Shown: positions 1-5,483 of the stretch, one piece after another
Position numbering within the stretch: position 1 is the first letter of the stretch
Layout: each line of letters begins with the position of its first letter
NCBI GenBank assembly: GCA_013288575.1
Contig: JABDBO010000066.1
Location: 1 to 5,483 of the forward strand
Length of the DNA stretch: 5,483 bases
DNA from: Alphaproteobacteria bacterium
GTDB taxonomy: Bacteria; Pseudomonadota; Alphaproteobacteria; Rickettsiales; 21-14-0-20-44-7
Reading direction: 5' to 3'
Position numbers and translations under genes: made by a program
The notes under the pieces: generated by a model
What the model saw: only the letters and a program-made list of their open reading frames with translations
What the model was told of the DNA's origin: nothing
Database searches by the model: none

Positions 1-33
1 AATTGTCGCAGCGGCAAAAAGAACTTTTTTCAT
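1..33 (-). CDS. N-terminus of a secreted or outer-membrane protein, cut by the left window edge
   Basis: An ATG at 33-31 on the minus strand opens MKKVLFAAATI, which continues off the window. Two lysines followed by a hydrophobic, Ala-rich run are the n- and h-regions of a Sec signal peptide. A Shine-Dalgarno-like AAAAAGG lies 8 bases upstream (about 42-48), which supports this start. The gene lies 80 bases downstream of the pepF stop codon and in the same direction, beyond a possible terminator. Only eleven codons are visible, so the product cannot be identified from them. I infer that this may be the missing 5' end of the outer-membrane barrel whose 3' part lies at 1398-1859 on the other strand, because that gene lacks precisely a signal peptide and first strand. 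An unrelated exported protein is the alternative. Confidence 0.6.
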   Translation of the reverse strand, partial: MKKVLFAAATI

Positions 34-70
34 GGCGAATACCTTTTTAATTGGTCTTGGTAAAATTTAT

Positions 71-94
71 TAAAAAAACCTAGCCGCTTCCGGC
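71..94 (-). terminator. possible intrinsic terminator after pepF
   Basis: Read on the minus strand, GCCG-GAAG-CGGC forms a four-pair, all-GC stem with a GAAG tetraloop (94 to 83). Four bases later comes a run of seven T (78 to 72). It sits 20 bases past the pepF stop codon and before the signal-peptide start at 33. The stem is short, so it may only attenuate read-through into the next gene. Confidence 0.45.
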
Positions 95-113
95 ATAAGT
101 TTCAAGACGATTT

Positions 114-1376
114 TTAACTTTCGAGTTGGGTGATGAAATTATCGATTATGTTGAGGCCTTTTTGCCAGAAATCTGGCTTACTGGCGTCTAAACCGAAAGG
201 TTTTAGCAATTCCTTGTGGCGTTTGGTGCCGCCGCTTTTGAGCATTTCGATATATTTTTCCTCGAAGCCTTTTGGTTTTTCTAAGTAGACTGCATAGAGC
301 GAATTGACCAGGCAATCACCAAATGCATAGGCGTAAACATAAAATGGCGTGTGGATAAAATGTGGGATGTATGACCAGTAATATTTATAATCATCGCGGA
401 AGTTGAACACCGGGCCGAGGCTATCTTTTTGCGCCTGCATCCAGATTTTGCCGATATCATCAGAGCTTAACTCGCCCTTTTTGCGGCCTACGTGCACGCC
501 GCGTTCGAAATCACAAAAGGCGATTTGGCGGACTACGGTGTTTAGCATATCTTCTACTTTGCCGGCGATCATGGCTTTTTTGCGCGCCGGGTTTTTTTCG
601 TTTTTGAGCATTGAGCGGAAAGTTAGTTGTTCGCCAAAAACGCTGGCAGTTTCAGCCAAGGTTAGCGGTGTATCGGCAAGCAATGTGCCCTGCTCTTTTG
701 ATAAATATTGATGCGCGCCGTGGCCGAGTTCGTGTGCGAGTGTCATAACATCGCGGGTTTTGCCGAGGTAGTTGAGAAGAATATATGGGTGCTCGGTAAC
801 GGTTGCCGGGTGCGAATAAGCGCCGGATTCCTTGCCATCTTTAGGGCCGACGTCGATCCAACGGTTATCGAAAAACTTTTGCACGATTTGGGCGATTTTT
901 GGCGAGAATTCATTGTAAGCATCGAACACGATTTTCTGGGCTTTTTCATATGGAATGTAGCTGTCATGCGCATCTGGCAGCGGCGCGTTGCGATCCCAAA
1001 ATTCAAGTTTTTTTAAGCCGAGTTGTTTGGCTTTCCATTTGAAATAGCGGTGTGAGAGTTTTGGGTAGTTGCGTTTTACAGTGGAAATTAGTGCATCGAC
1101 AACTTCATCTTCGACTAAATTTGAAAGGTTGCGTGATGACAGCGGGGCTTTGAAATTACGCCATTTATCTTCGGTGGATTTGTCTTTGGCGAGTACGTTG
1201 GTGACGAGAGTAAACACGCGAATATTATCGCCAAGAACTTTGGAAATGCTGTCAGCTGCGGCTTTACGGATTTTGCTGTCGCGGTTAGAGAGTTTATCAA
1301 AAATTTCAGCATTGCCGAGTTTTTTGCCTTTGAAATCATATTTTAATGCGGCGTGGGTTTCATCGAATAATCGCAC
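114..1376 (-). CDS. pepF: oligoendopeptidase F, M3 metallopeptidase, 5'-truncated
   Basis: Zinc metallopeptidase of family M3 that cleaves short peptides, normally in the cytoplasm. The HExxH zinc motif is HELGH at residues 215-219 of the 420-residue frame, and the third ligand is the Glu of AETASVF (E242). The conserved C-terminal block PHFIHTPFYVYAYAFG (338-353) supplies the substrate-binding His and Tyr. Family members are about 600 residues, so some 180-200 N-terminal residues are missing. The GTG at 1376-1374 is almost certainly not a real start: the frame stays open to a stop at 1428-1430, and family-like sequence (ASAAW then RLFDET) runs straight through it. Homology appears to stop near 1395-1405, where an outer-membrane barrel gene begins in the opposite direction. 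The catalytic half is intact with no frameshift or internal stop, which suggests a recent break or an assembly junction. The family call is firm; whether a working protein is made is doubtful. Confidence 0.93.
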   Translation of the reverse strand: MRLFDETHAALKYDFKGKKLGNAEIFDKLSNRDSKIRKAAADSISKVLGDNIRVFTLVTNVLAKDKSTEDKWRNFKAPLSSRNLSNLVEDEVVDALISTVKRNYPKLSHRYFKWKAKQLGLKKLEFWDRNAPLPDAHDSYIPYEKAQKIVFDAYNEFSPKIAQIVQKFFDNRWIDVGPKDGKESGAYSHPATVTEHPYILLNYLGKTRDVMTLAHELGHGAHQYLSKEQGTLLADTPLTLAETASVFGEQLTFRSMLKNEKNPARKKAMIAGKVEDMLNTVVRQIAFCDFERGVHVGRKKGELSSDDIGKIWMQAQKDSLGPVFNFRDDYKYYWSYIPHFIHTPFYVYAYAFGDCLVNSLYAVYLEKPKGFEEKYIEMLKSGGTKRHKELLKPFGLDASKPDFWQKGLNIIDNFITQLES

Positions 1377-1389
1377 CCAGGCAGCACTT

Positions 1390-1415
1390 GCGGTGGTGTG
1401 AGAACCAAAGCAGAT
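1390..1415. other. breakpoint joining two 5'-truncated genes head to head
   Basis: Leftwards from here the minus strand encodes pepF from the middle of the protein. Rightwards the plus strand encodes an outer-membrane barrel, also from within the protein. There is no intergenic space, promoter or convincing Shine-Dalgarno for either gene, and both frames stay open across the join (minus to 1428, plus from 1371). No insertion sequence, target duplication or attachment-site repeat is visible at the join. The exact base cannot be fixed without intact homologues. It marks an inversion endpoint, a deletion-inversion, or a chimeric read or assembly. Confidence 0.75.
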
Positions 1416-1859
1416 TGGGATGCTGGTTCAGTAATAAAAGCATCGATCGGTTACCAACCACCATCTTTTGATGGGTTCCGTCTTGAGGCAGAATATTCTA
1501 ACCACCATCAAGGTATTACCGGAAACAACAGCGGCCATGCTGATGTTAACGTCGGCGCATTAAACGCTTATTATGATTTTTTAAATTCTAGCGTTATCAC
1601 ACCTTTCATTGGTGGCGGTTTGGGTTATGCAGGGTTTGACCTTGGCGGCAACACGCTTGGCTCAAGCGGTGGCAGCGACCAACGCTTCATCTATCAAGGT
1701 ATGGCTGGTTTGACATGGTCACCTAATTTTGTTCATGATGTTGATTTTGACCTGGAATATCGTTATTTCGCACCATTCAGAGATCCTAAAACTGATAATG
1801 GCATAAAATGGCAATTTGATAACCACAGCATCGAAGCCGGCGCCCGCTTTAGATTCTAA
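1398..1859 (+). CDS. outer-membrane beta-barrel protein (8-stranded, OmpA/OmpX-like porin family), 5'-truncated
   Basis: Small outer-membrane barrel. The visible 153 residues show alternating hydrophobic/polar strands at about 11-20, 27-36, 50-61, 67-80, 98-108, 115-124 and 143-153. That is seven strands, matching strands 2-8 of an eight-stranded barrel, with Gly-rich and Asp-rich turns between. The C-terminus (IEAGARFRF) has the terminal Phe and alternating aromatics recognised by the BAM complex. No signal peptide is present, and the first codons follow pepF sequence directly, so the GTG at 1398 is a nominal start only. The likely native part begins around KADWDAGSV (residue 4 on). Roughly 50-70 residues (signal peptide, strand 1, first loop) are missing. 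The left-edge N-terminus at 1-33 is a candidate for the lost piece. As it stands the product could not be exported. A subfamily (surface antigen Msp4-like or opacity-like) cannot be chosen from the sequence. Confidence 0.85.
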   Translation: MRTKADWDAGSVIKASIGYQPPSFDGFRLEAEYSNHHQGITGNNSGHADVNVGALNAYYDFLNSSVITPFIGGGLGYAGFDLGGNTLGSSGGSDQRFIYQGMAGLTWSPNFVHDVDFDLEYRYFAPFRDPKTDNGIKWQFDNHSIEAGARFRF

Positions 1860-1892
1860 ATTTATATGATAATTTAATCGCGCGAGGCAGGA

Positions 1893-1995
1893 GCGAGCCG
1901 AGCCAGCCTTGAGCGTTGCGAAGCAACGGCCCATCGGAGGGCCCACGCGCACAAAGTGCGCTATTATTAAGAGCAGCTTTGCTGCTCAGGCTCGC
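1893..1995. repeat. cluster of four hairpins closed by a long-range inverted repeat
   Basis: The gap between the convergent barrel gene and rppH holds four perfect hairpins in a row. They are CGTTGC/GCAACG with loop GAA (1914-1928), GGCCC/GGGCC with a six-base loop (1928-1943, sharing one base with the first), GCGCAC/GTGCGC with loop AAA (1947-1961), and GAGCAGC/GCTGCTC with loop TTT (1971-1987). GCGAGCC at 1893-1899 can pair with GGCTCGC at 1989-1995, which would enclose all four as a multibranch fold. An ATTTTT tract follows at 2005-2010 on the plus strand. The position suits a terminator for convergent genes, but the number and enclosure of stems exceed a simple terminator. A palindromic intergenic repeat or a structured RNA is possible. 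Confidence 0.7.
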
Positions 1996-2008
1996 ACGGG
2001 GGCAATTT

Positions 2009-2479
2009 TTATTTCATAATTAAGTGAGCAAAGCCGCTAACAACTTCGCTATATAAATCGCGCTTAAATGGCACAATCATATCAGGCAATGAATTCACAT
2101 CCGCCCATTTCCAGCTAACAAATTCGGGAATTTCGGTAACGATATTTATATCCTTATCTTCACCAGTAAATCTCAGCGCAAACCATTTTTGCATTTGCCC
2201 CTTATAGCGGCCGCCCCAGAGCTTAGTCGCCAAATGTTCCGGCAGGTCATAAAACAGCCACTCGTTAATTTCGTGAATAATTTCAGCTTTATTAGTACCG
2301 ACCTCTTCCATCATTTCGCGCCACATTGCTTGTTGCGGAGTTTCGCCACCATCAATCCCACCTTGCGGCATCTGCCAGGCTTCGGATGTTTTATCAAGCC
2401 GCTGGCCAACAAAGACTTGGTTATCTTTGTTGAACAGCATTATGCCTATTCCTTTGCGGTAATCCTGAGGGTTCGGCAT
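2009..2479 (-). CDS. rppH: RNA pyrophosphohydrolase RppH (Nudix hydrolase)
   Basis: Removes pyrophosphate from triphosphorylated 5' ends of mRNA, which primes transcripts for RNase E decay; cytoplasmic. Homologues in Bartonella are called IalA, a factor linked to host-cell invasion. At 156 residues it is the usual length. The Nudix box spans residues 40-62 and is complete: G40, E46, then REMMEEVGT with R54, E55, E58, E59 and G61, giving the metal-binding glutamates. WQMPQGGID just before it, and the block GGRYKGQMQKWFALRF (89-104) typical of RppH rather than other Nudix enzymes, support the specific name. It is the last gene of the minus-strand cluster, 4 bases after the yibQ-like stop. No strong Shine-Dalgarno precedes the ATG, so translation is probably coupled to that gene. 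Placement beside a DUF610 protein is common in Alphaproteobacteria. Confidence 0.95.
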   Translation of the reverse strand: MPNPQDYRKGIGIMLFNKDNQVFVGQRLDKTSEAWQMPQGGIDGGETPQQAMWREMMEEVGTNKAEIIHEINEWLFYDLPEHLATKLWGGRYKGQMQKWFALRFTGEDKDINIVTEIPEFVSWKWADVNSLPDMIVPFKRDLYSEVVSGFAHLIMK

Positions 2480-2483
2480 AAGC

Positions 2484-3392
2484 TTATTTTGTAGATGAAT
2501 TAAGTTTTATATTCTTGTTTTTTAGCTCTTCTGCCCATTTACTAAGCTTCTCGAGCGCATCTGATGATGGGCTTTTGATAAGGCCAACTGCAAAACCATT
2601 TTTGCGCGAAGTATCTTCTAAACTGGCCAGTTGCGCGGCAAAATCTGGCAAGGTTTTAGTTTCATCGAGCACTGTATCAACCTTCAATAATTCCACATCA
2701 TTATCTTTTGCTCTCTGGTCAATATCTTCGCCATCACCGCCATAAACCAAGTATATTTTATGCTGTGATAAAGCTTGCAAAACCGGCACAAAATTATTGC
2801 TGCGGGTGAATATTTCGCCAGGTTCGCTAAGCACGCCAGATGGGTTGTCAACTTTTGAAAGTACAGCTGAGAGGTTGTTCAAATTGCGGAAATCATTATT
2901 TTCTACCATAAGCGCCAGATTACCTGGGTTTTCGGTGGCATCTTTCATCTGCATCGGCAAATCAGATAATACCGCGTGTCCAGCCTGTGCAGCGTTTTGC
3001 GAAAGCTGGAAGCTATTTTCTGAATATGGCGAGAATGAAAGTACAAATTCTTTTGGCAGCGCAATTGCTTTTTCCGCATCAGAATTGTTAAGGCCAAGGT
3101 TATAAATAATCACCGTCACTTGAGTCATTTTTGCAGGCGTCGCTGGCGTCGGCGGCCCTTTTTTCGGGTTCTTCATTATTTTATCAACGCTAACTCTTTC
3201 TCCGCTATCCAAGTCAAAAACCAAGATTTGGCTATTTTTATTAGCATGAGAGATGTTTTTATCTTTACCTAAATATGTGCTGCCAATAATTCCGGCCAGC
3301 AGAGCGAACAGAAAAACAATTGCAAAGATATGAAGGAAGATCCTCTTGCGGCTTTTAATTTTCTGGATAAAAAATTTCAGCCTGCCGATCAT
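2484..3392 (-). CDS. YibQ-like divergent polysaccharide deacetylase (DUF610), membrane-anchored
   Basis: A basic N-terminus and a single membrane segment (about residues 17-41) anchor the protein in the inner membrane. A Pro-rich linker (about 76-87, GPPTPATP) follows, then a periplasmic domain of the divergent polysaccharide deacetylase family from about 91 to the end. Family landmarks are VTVIIYNLGLN (92-102), LPKEFVLSFSPY (112-123), AGHAVLSDLPMQM (137-149), the LVYGGDG strand (215-221), LDET (242-245), and a C-terminal SLEDTSRKNGFAVG helix-strand (257-270). The family usually has Asp-Asp in the first motif and GHE in the GH motif. Here they read Tyr-Asn and GHA, so hydrolytic activity is doubtful and a binding or structural envelope role is an alternative. 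The ATG at 3392-3390 has a strong AAAGGAG site. It starts 3 bases after secF and ends 4 bases before rppH. Family call good; function unknown. Confidence 0.85.
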   Translation of the reverse strand: MIGRLKFFIQKIKSRKRIFLHIFAIVFLFALLAGIIGSTYLGKDKNISHANKNSQILVFDLDSGERVSVDKIMKNPKKGPPTPATPAKMTQVTVIIYNLGLNNSDAEKAIALPKEFVLSFSPYSENSFQLSQNAAQAGHAVLSDLPMQMKDATENPGNLALMVENNDFRNLNNLSAVLSKVDNPSGVLSEPGEIFTRSNNFVPVLQALSQHKIYLVYGGDGEDIDQRAKDNDVELLKVDTVLDETKTLPDFAAQLASLEDTSRKNGFAVGLIKSPSSDALEKLSKWAEELKNKNIKLNSSTK

Positions 3393-3395
3393 TGC

Positions 3396-4325
3396 TTATG
3401 CTCCTTTCGCAAATTTAGGAGCATGTTTATTACCGCGGTTTTCAGCCTTACGCGGATCAAGATAAATCAGCAACACGGCCGAAACGTAAATTGATGAATA
3501 AGTACCAATCACCACGCCGAATAACATACCGAGCGAGAAACTGCGAATAACTTCACCACCAAATATTGAGAGCGAAATCAAAGCAAGAATTGTAGTTCCA
3601 ACCGTCATGGTCGTGCGCGAGAGAGTTTCATTCACGCTCAAATCAATAAGTTCCGCCAATGACAGTTTTTTGTATTTCTTGATGTTTTCCCGAACGCGGT
3701 CATAAATTACCACCGAGTCATTCATCGAATAACCGATAACTGTCAAAATCGCTGCAACAGATGTAAGGTCAAATTCAAGGCGGGTTATTGAATAAAAACC
3801 AATCACCGCCGCCGCATCATGCACCAAAGCAAGCAAAGCCCCAGCGCCATATTGCCATTCAAAACGCACCCACATATATAAAAACATCGCCGCGAACGAA
3901 AGCAACAGCGCCGTTATCGCGCTCTTAATCAGCTCACCACCAACCTGCGGGCCAACATAATCCACCTTACGGAACTCGATATTCCCTTTGATAGATTGTG
4001 ATAATTGCGCTTTCACATTTTTAATCTGCTCAGCCTGGTTGATATTTTTATCAGGCGCCACGCGAATCAGCACTTCTTCAGGTGTGCCAAGGTTCTGTAG
4101 GCTCACGTTTTTGCCCAAGCTTTCGCGTAATATGCTAAGATCAACCGGGTGGTCAGCCTTAATTTCAATAATCACGCCGCCAGAAAAATCAATGCCGAAA
4201 TTCAATGATTGTGTAAATAAGCTAAATGCCGTGCCGAGCAATACAACTAGGCTCAAAGCAATCGCCATATAGCGCTTATTGACGAACTTAAATTTAGTAT
4301 GATCCGGAATGAAACGTAAAACCAT
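3396..4325 (-). CDS. secF: protein translocase subunit SecF
   Basis: Inner-membrane partner of SecD that uses the proton gradient to help SecYEG complete protein export into the periplasm. At 309 residues it is of normal length. It has TM1 at about 19-38, then the conserved GIDFSGG (44-50) and the periplasmic P4 region (about 51-122). VGPQVGGEL (124-132) precedes a five-helix membrane bundle (about 134-153, 160-180, 187-208, 241-260, 264-288). RFEWQYG (154-160), the helix GYSMNDSVVIYDR (198-210) and SRTTMT (236-241) are SecF hallmarks. The ATG at 4325-4323 has an AGG-type site about 9 bases upstream. It starts 35 bases after glmU and stops 3 bases before the yibQ-like gene. SecD, usually immediately upstream, is absent here: glmU occupies that place. 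SecD must therefore be encoded elsewhere, since the protein looks intact and does not include a SecD domain. Confidence 0.97.
   Translation of the reverse strand: MVLRFIPDHTKFKFVNKRYMAIALSLVVLLGTAFSLFTQSLNFGIDFSGGVIIEIKADHPVDLSILRESLGKNVSLQNLGTPEEVLIRVAPDKNINQAEQIKNVKAQLSQSIKGNIEFRKVDYVGPQVGGELIKSAITALLLSFAAMFLYMWVRFEWQYGAGALLALVHDAAAVIGFYSITRLEFDLTSVAAILTVIGYSMNDSVVIYDRVRENIKKYKKLSLAELIDLSVNETLSRTTMTVGTTILALISLSIFGGEVIRSFSLGMLFGVVIGTYSSIYVSAVLLIYLDPRKAENRGNKHAPKFAKGA
3401..3407 (-). promoter_or_regulatory. Shine-Dalgarno site of the yibQ-like gene inside the secF 3' end
   Basis: AAAGGAG on the minus strand lies 8 bases before the ATG at 3392. It is formed by the last codons of secF (Lys-Gly-Ala, stop), so ribosomes ending secF uncover or re-use it. 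This fixes the downstream start and suggests translational coupling. Confidence 0.75.
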
Positions 4326-4360
4326 TTTCTAACCTGCTATTTGGCCTATTACCTGGCCAG

Positions 4361-5483
4361 TTATTTTTTTTGTCTATTCTTTCTAAACCCAGCCGCCCAT
4401 TCTGCCAAGTTTTTTTGTAAGGCCCGCGCAATTCCAAGCGCGCGTGGCGGAACATCTTTCGAAATCGTGCTGCCGGCGGCAACAACTGAATCCTTCCCAA
4501 TAGTAACAGGGGCAACTAATGCTGTATTTGAACCAACAAAAACGCCGTCTTCAATAATAGTTTCTGCTTTGTTAAATCCGTCATAATTACAAGTGATTGT
4601 GCCAGCACCGATATTAACATCCTTACCAATTGTGGCATCACCAATATAGGCCAAATGCTTGGCTTTAGAATTCTCACCAAACGTAGATTTTTTCACTTCA
4701 ACATAATTGCCAATTTCCGCACCTTTTTTAAGCACGGTTCCATCCCGCAAATGCGAAAATGGCCCAATTGTGCAATTGTCGCCAATAACTACATTTTCCC
4801 CAATCACCACATTAGGCCGTAGCATTACATTGGCACCAAATTTCGTATCACTCGATAGAAAAACCGTCTCAGGTGCCAACATCGTAACACCATTTACCAT
4901 CGCATTATGGCGCAATTTTTCCTGCATGTGCTTTTCCGCCGCTGCCAATTCCGCCTTATCATTAACGCCTGAAACTTCTGCCTCATCAACTTCAGTGTAA
5001 AAAGTTTTGACCTTTTTCGCCCGCGCAAGCTTCACAATATCTGTTAAATAAAATTCCTTACGCGCATTTTTGCTTGTCACTTTCCCCAGCAATTCCGCTA
5101 ATAACTTCGCATCCAGTAAATAAATCCCGGAGTTGCACAAATTTATTTTTTTCTGTGCAGCACTTGCATCATAAAACTCTACAATTTCCTGAACTTCAGA
5201 GACTTTTGCCACCAACCGCCCATATTTCGCCGGGTCTTTCGCGGTAAATCCAAGCATCGAAATTTGTTTCGGCTTATGTTTTGCCACTAAATTCCGCAAT
5301 GATTCCGCACTAATCAACGGGCAGTCCCCATATAATATCAGCACATTTCCACCAAAACCTTTCAGCGCTGGCAGTGCTGCTTTCACTGCATCAGCCGTGC
5401 CATTTTGCATTTTTTGCACCGCGATTTCCGCGCCCTTGATAATTTTTTCATTCCCCGGCGACACCACCACAATTTTCTTAGCC
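4361..5483 (-). CDS. glmU: bifunctional GlmU (GlcNAc-1-P uridyltransferase / GlcN-1-P acetyltransferase), 5' end beyond window
   Basis: Makes UDP-GlcNAc from glucosamine-1-phosphate, the precursor of peptidoglycan and lipopolysaccharide; cytoplasmic. The frame stays open to the right edge, so the GTG at 5470-5468 is internal. About 50 N-terminal residues, including the nucleotide-binding GXGTRM loop, lie outside. Numbering from that GTG, the uridyltransferase half shows QNGTADAV (22-29), YGDCPL (47-52, metal-binding Asp), KYGRLV (82-87), NSGIYLLD (113-120) and GVNDKAEL (168-175). The left-handed beta-helix half shows LRDG (R242), NYVEVKKS (K260), KHLAYIGD with the likely catalytic base H272, and NIGAGTITCNYDG (286-298), identical to the well-known motif. 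The R-K-H spacings of 18 and 12 match E. coli R333, K351 and H363. The helix appears about one coil shorter than usual just before PFSHLRDG. First visible gene of the cluster with secF. Confidence 0.97.
   Translation of the reverse strand, partial: AKKIVVVSPGNEKIIKGAEIAVQKMQNGTADAVKAALPALKGFGGNVLILYGDCPLISAESLRNLVAKHKPKQISMLGFTAKDPAKYGRLVAKVSEVQEIVEFYDASAAQKKINLCNSGIYLLDAKLLAELLGKVTSKNARKEFYLTDIVKLARAKKVKTFYTEVDEAEVSGVNDKAELAAAEKHMQEKLRHNAMVNGVTMLAPETVFLSSDTKFGANVMLRPNVVIGENVVIGDNCTIGPFSHLRDGTVLKKGAEIGNYVEVKKSTFGENSKAKHLAYIGDATIGKDVNIGAGTITCNYDGFNKAETIIEDGVFVGSNTALVAPVTIGKDSVVAAGSTISKDVPPRALGIARALQKNLAEWAAGFRKNRQKK

Noticed and set aside
34..113. Possible promoter for the left-edge gene (TTGAAA with a TAGGTT-like -10, minus strand)
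   Set aside because: The -10 match is poor and the region is A/T rich, so chance matches are expected. The putative pepF terminator also occupies this stretch.
708..1016. Plus-strand open frame of 102 codons, and similar ones at 403-711, 1069-1401, 3988-4272 and 4707-5000
   Set aside because: All lie opposite well-supported protein genes with recognisable motifs, and their translations show no domain or membrane pattern of their own. They are antisense shadows.
1719..1952. Minus-strand open frame of 77 codons across the end of the barrel gene and the hairpin cluster
   Set aside because: It overlaps the firmly coding barrel C-terminus and owes its N-terminal half to the palindromic intergenic region. 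No start signal or family resemblance was seen.
1860..2008. CRISPR array or mobile element end
   Set aside because: The hairpins have different sequences and no regular repeat-spacer period, and no transposase, integrase or target-site duplication is present in the window.
4342..4360. Hairpin TGGCC/GGCCA followed by a T run on the plus strand, resembling an intrinsic terminator between glmU and secF
   Set aside because: The T run is on the plus strand and is simply the Lys codons and stop of glmU read backwards. No plus-strand gene feeds it, and on the minus strand no T tract follows the stem.

Overview
The window reads as a piece of an alphaproteobacterial chromosome with moderate to low GC. 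The evidence is the RppH-type Nudix enzyme next to a YibQ/DUF610 protein, an oligoendopeptidase F of alphaproteobacterial style, an 8-stranded outer-membrane barrel ending in Phe, and a SecF/GlmU pair of ordinary Gram-negative type. I cannot place it below class from sequence alone. The order of certainty is: gene families (high), class (moderate), anything finer (not attempted).

Right part (about 2009-5483): four minus-strand genes packed as one apparent operon, in transcription order glmU (5' end cut by the window edge), secF, a yibQ-like divergent polysaccharide deacetylase, and rppH. The gaps are 35, 3 and 4 bases. The products serve UDP-GlcNAc synthesis for the cell wall, protein export, a membrane-anchored envelope protein of unclear activity, and mRNA 5'-end processing. 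No secD accompanies secF. The YibQ-like protein lacks the acidic residues usually seen in its family motifs.

Middle (1860-2008): a 149-base gap between convergent genes. It holds four consecutive hairpins enclosed by a 7-base long-range inverted repeat, a compact structured element that probably ends transcription or is a palindromic repeat.

Left part (1-1859): the odd region. A minus-strand M3 oligoendopeptidase F that lacks roughly its first third abuts, head to head at about position 1400, a plus-strand outer-membrane barrel that lacks its signal peptide and first strand. At the extreme left edge a minus-strand start codon opens an 11-residue signal-peptide-like N-terminus, which is just what the truncated barrel is missing. 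The simplest reading is that pepF and the barrel gene were once co-oriented neighbours and that an inversion with one end inside each gene broke both. The G/C strand asymmetry also changes sign between the left and right parts, although the genes on both sides are on the minus strand. Real genomic inversion (for example a phase-variable or population-level event) and an inverted chimera made during DNA amplification or assembly both fit. I see no evidence of a new defence, mobile or RNA system; the inversion junction and the hairpin cluster are the items most worth a second look.
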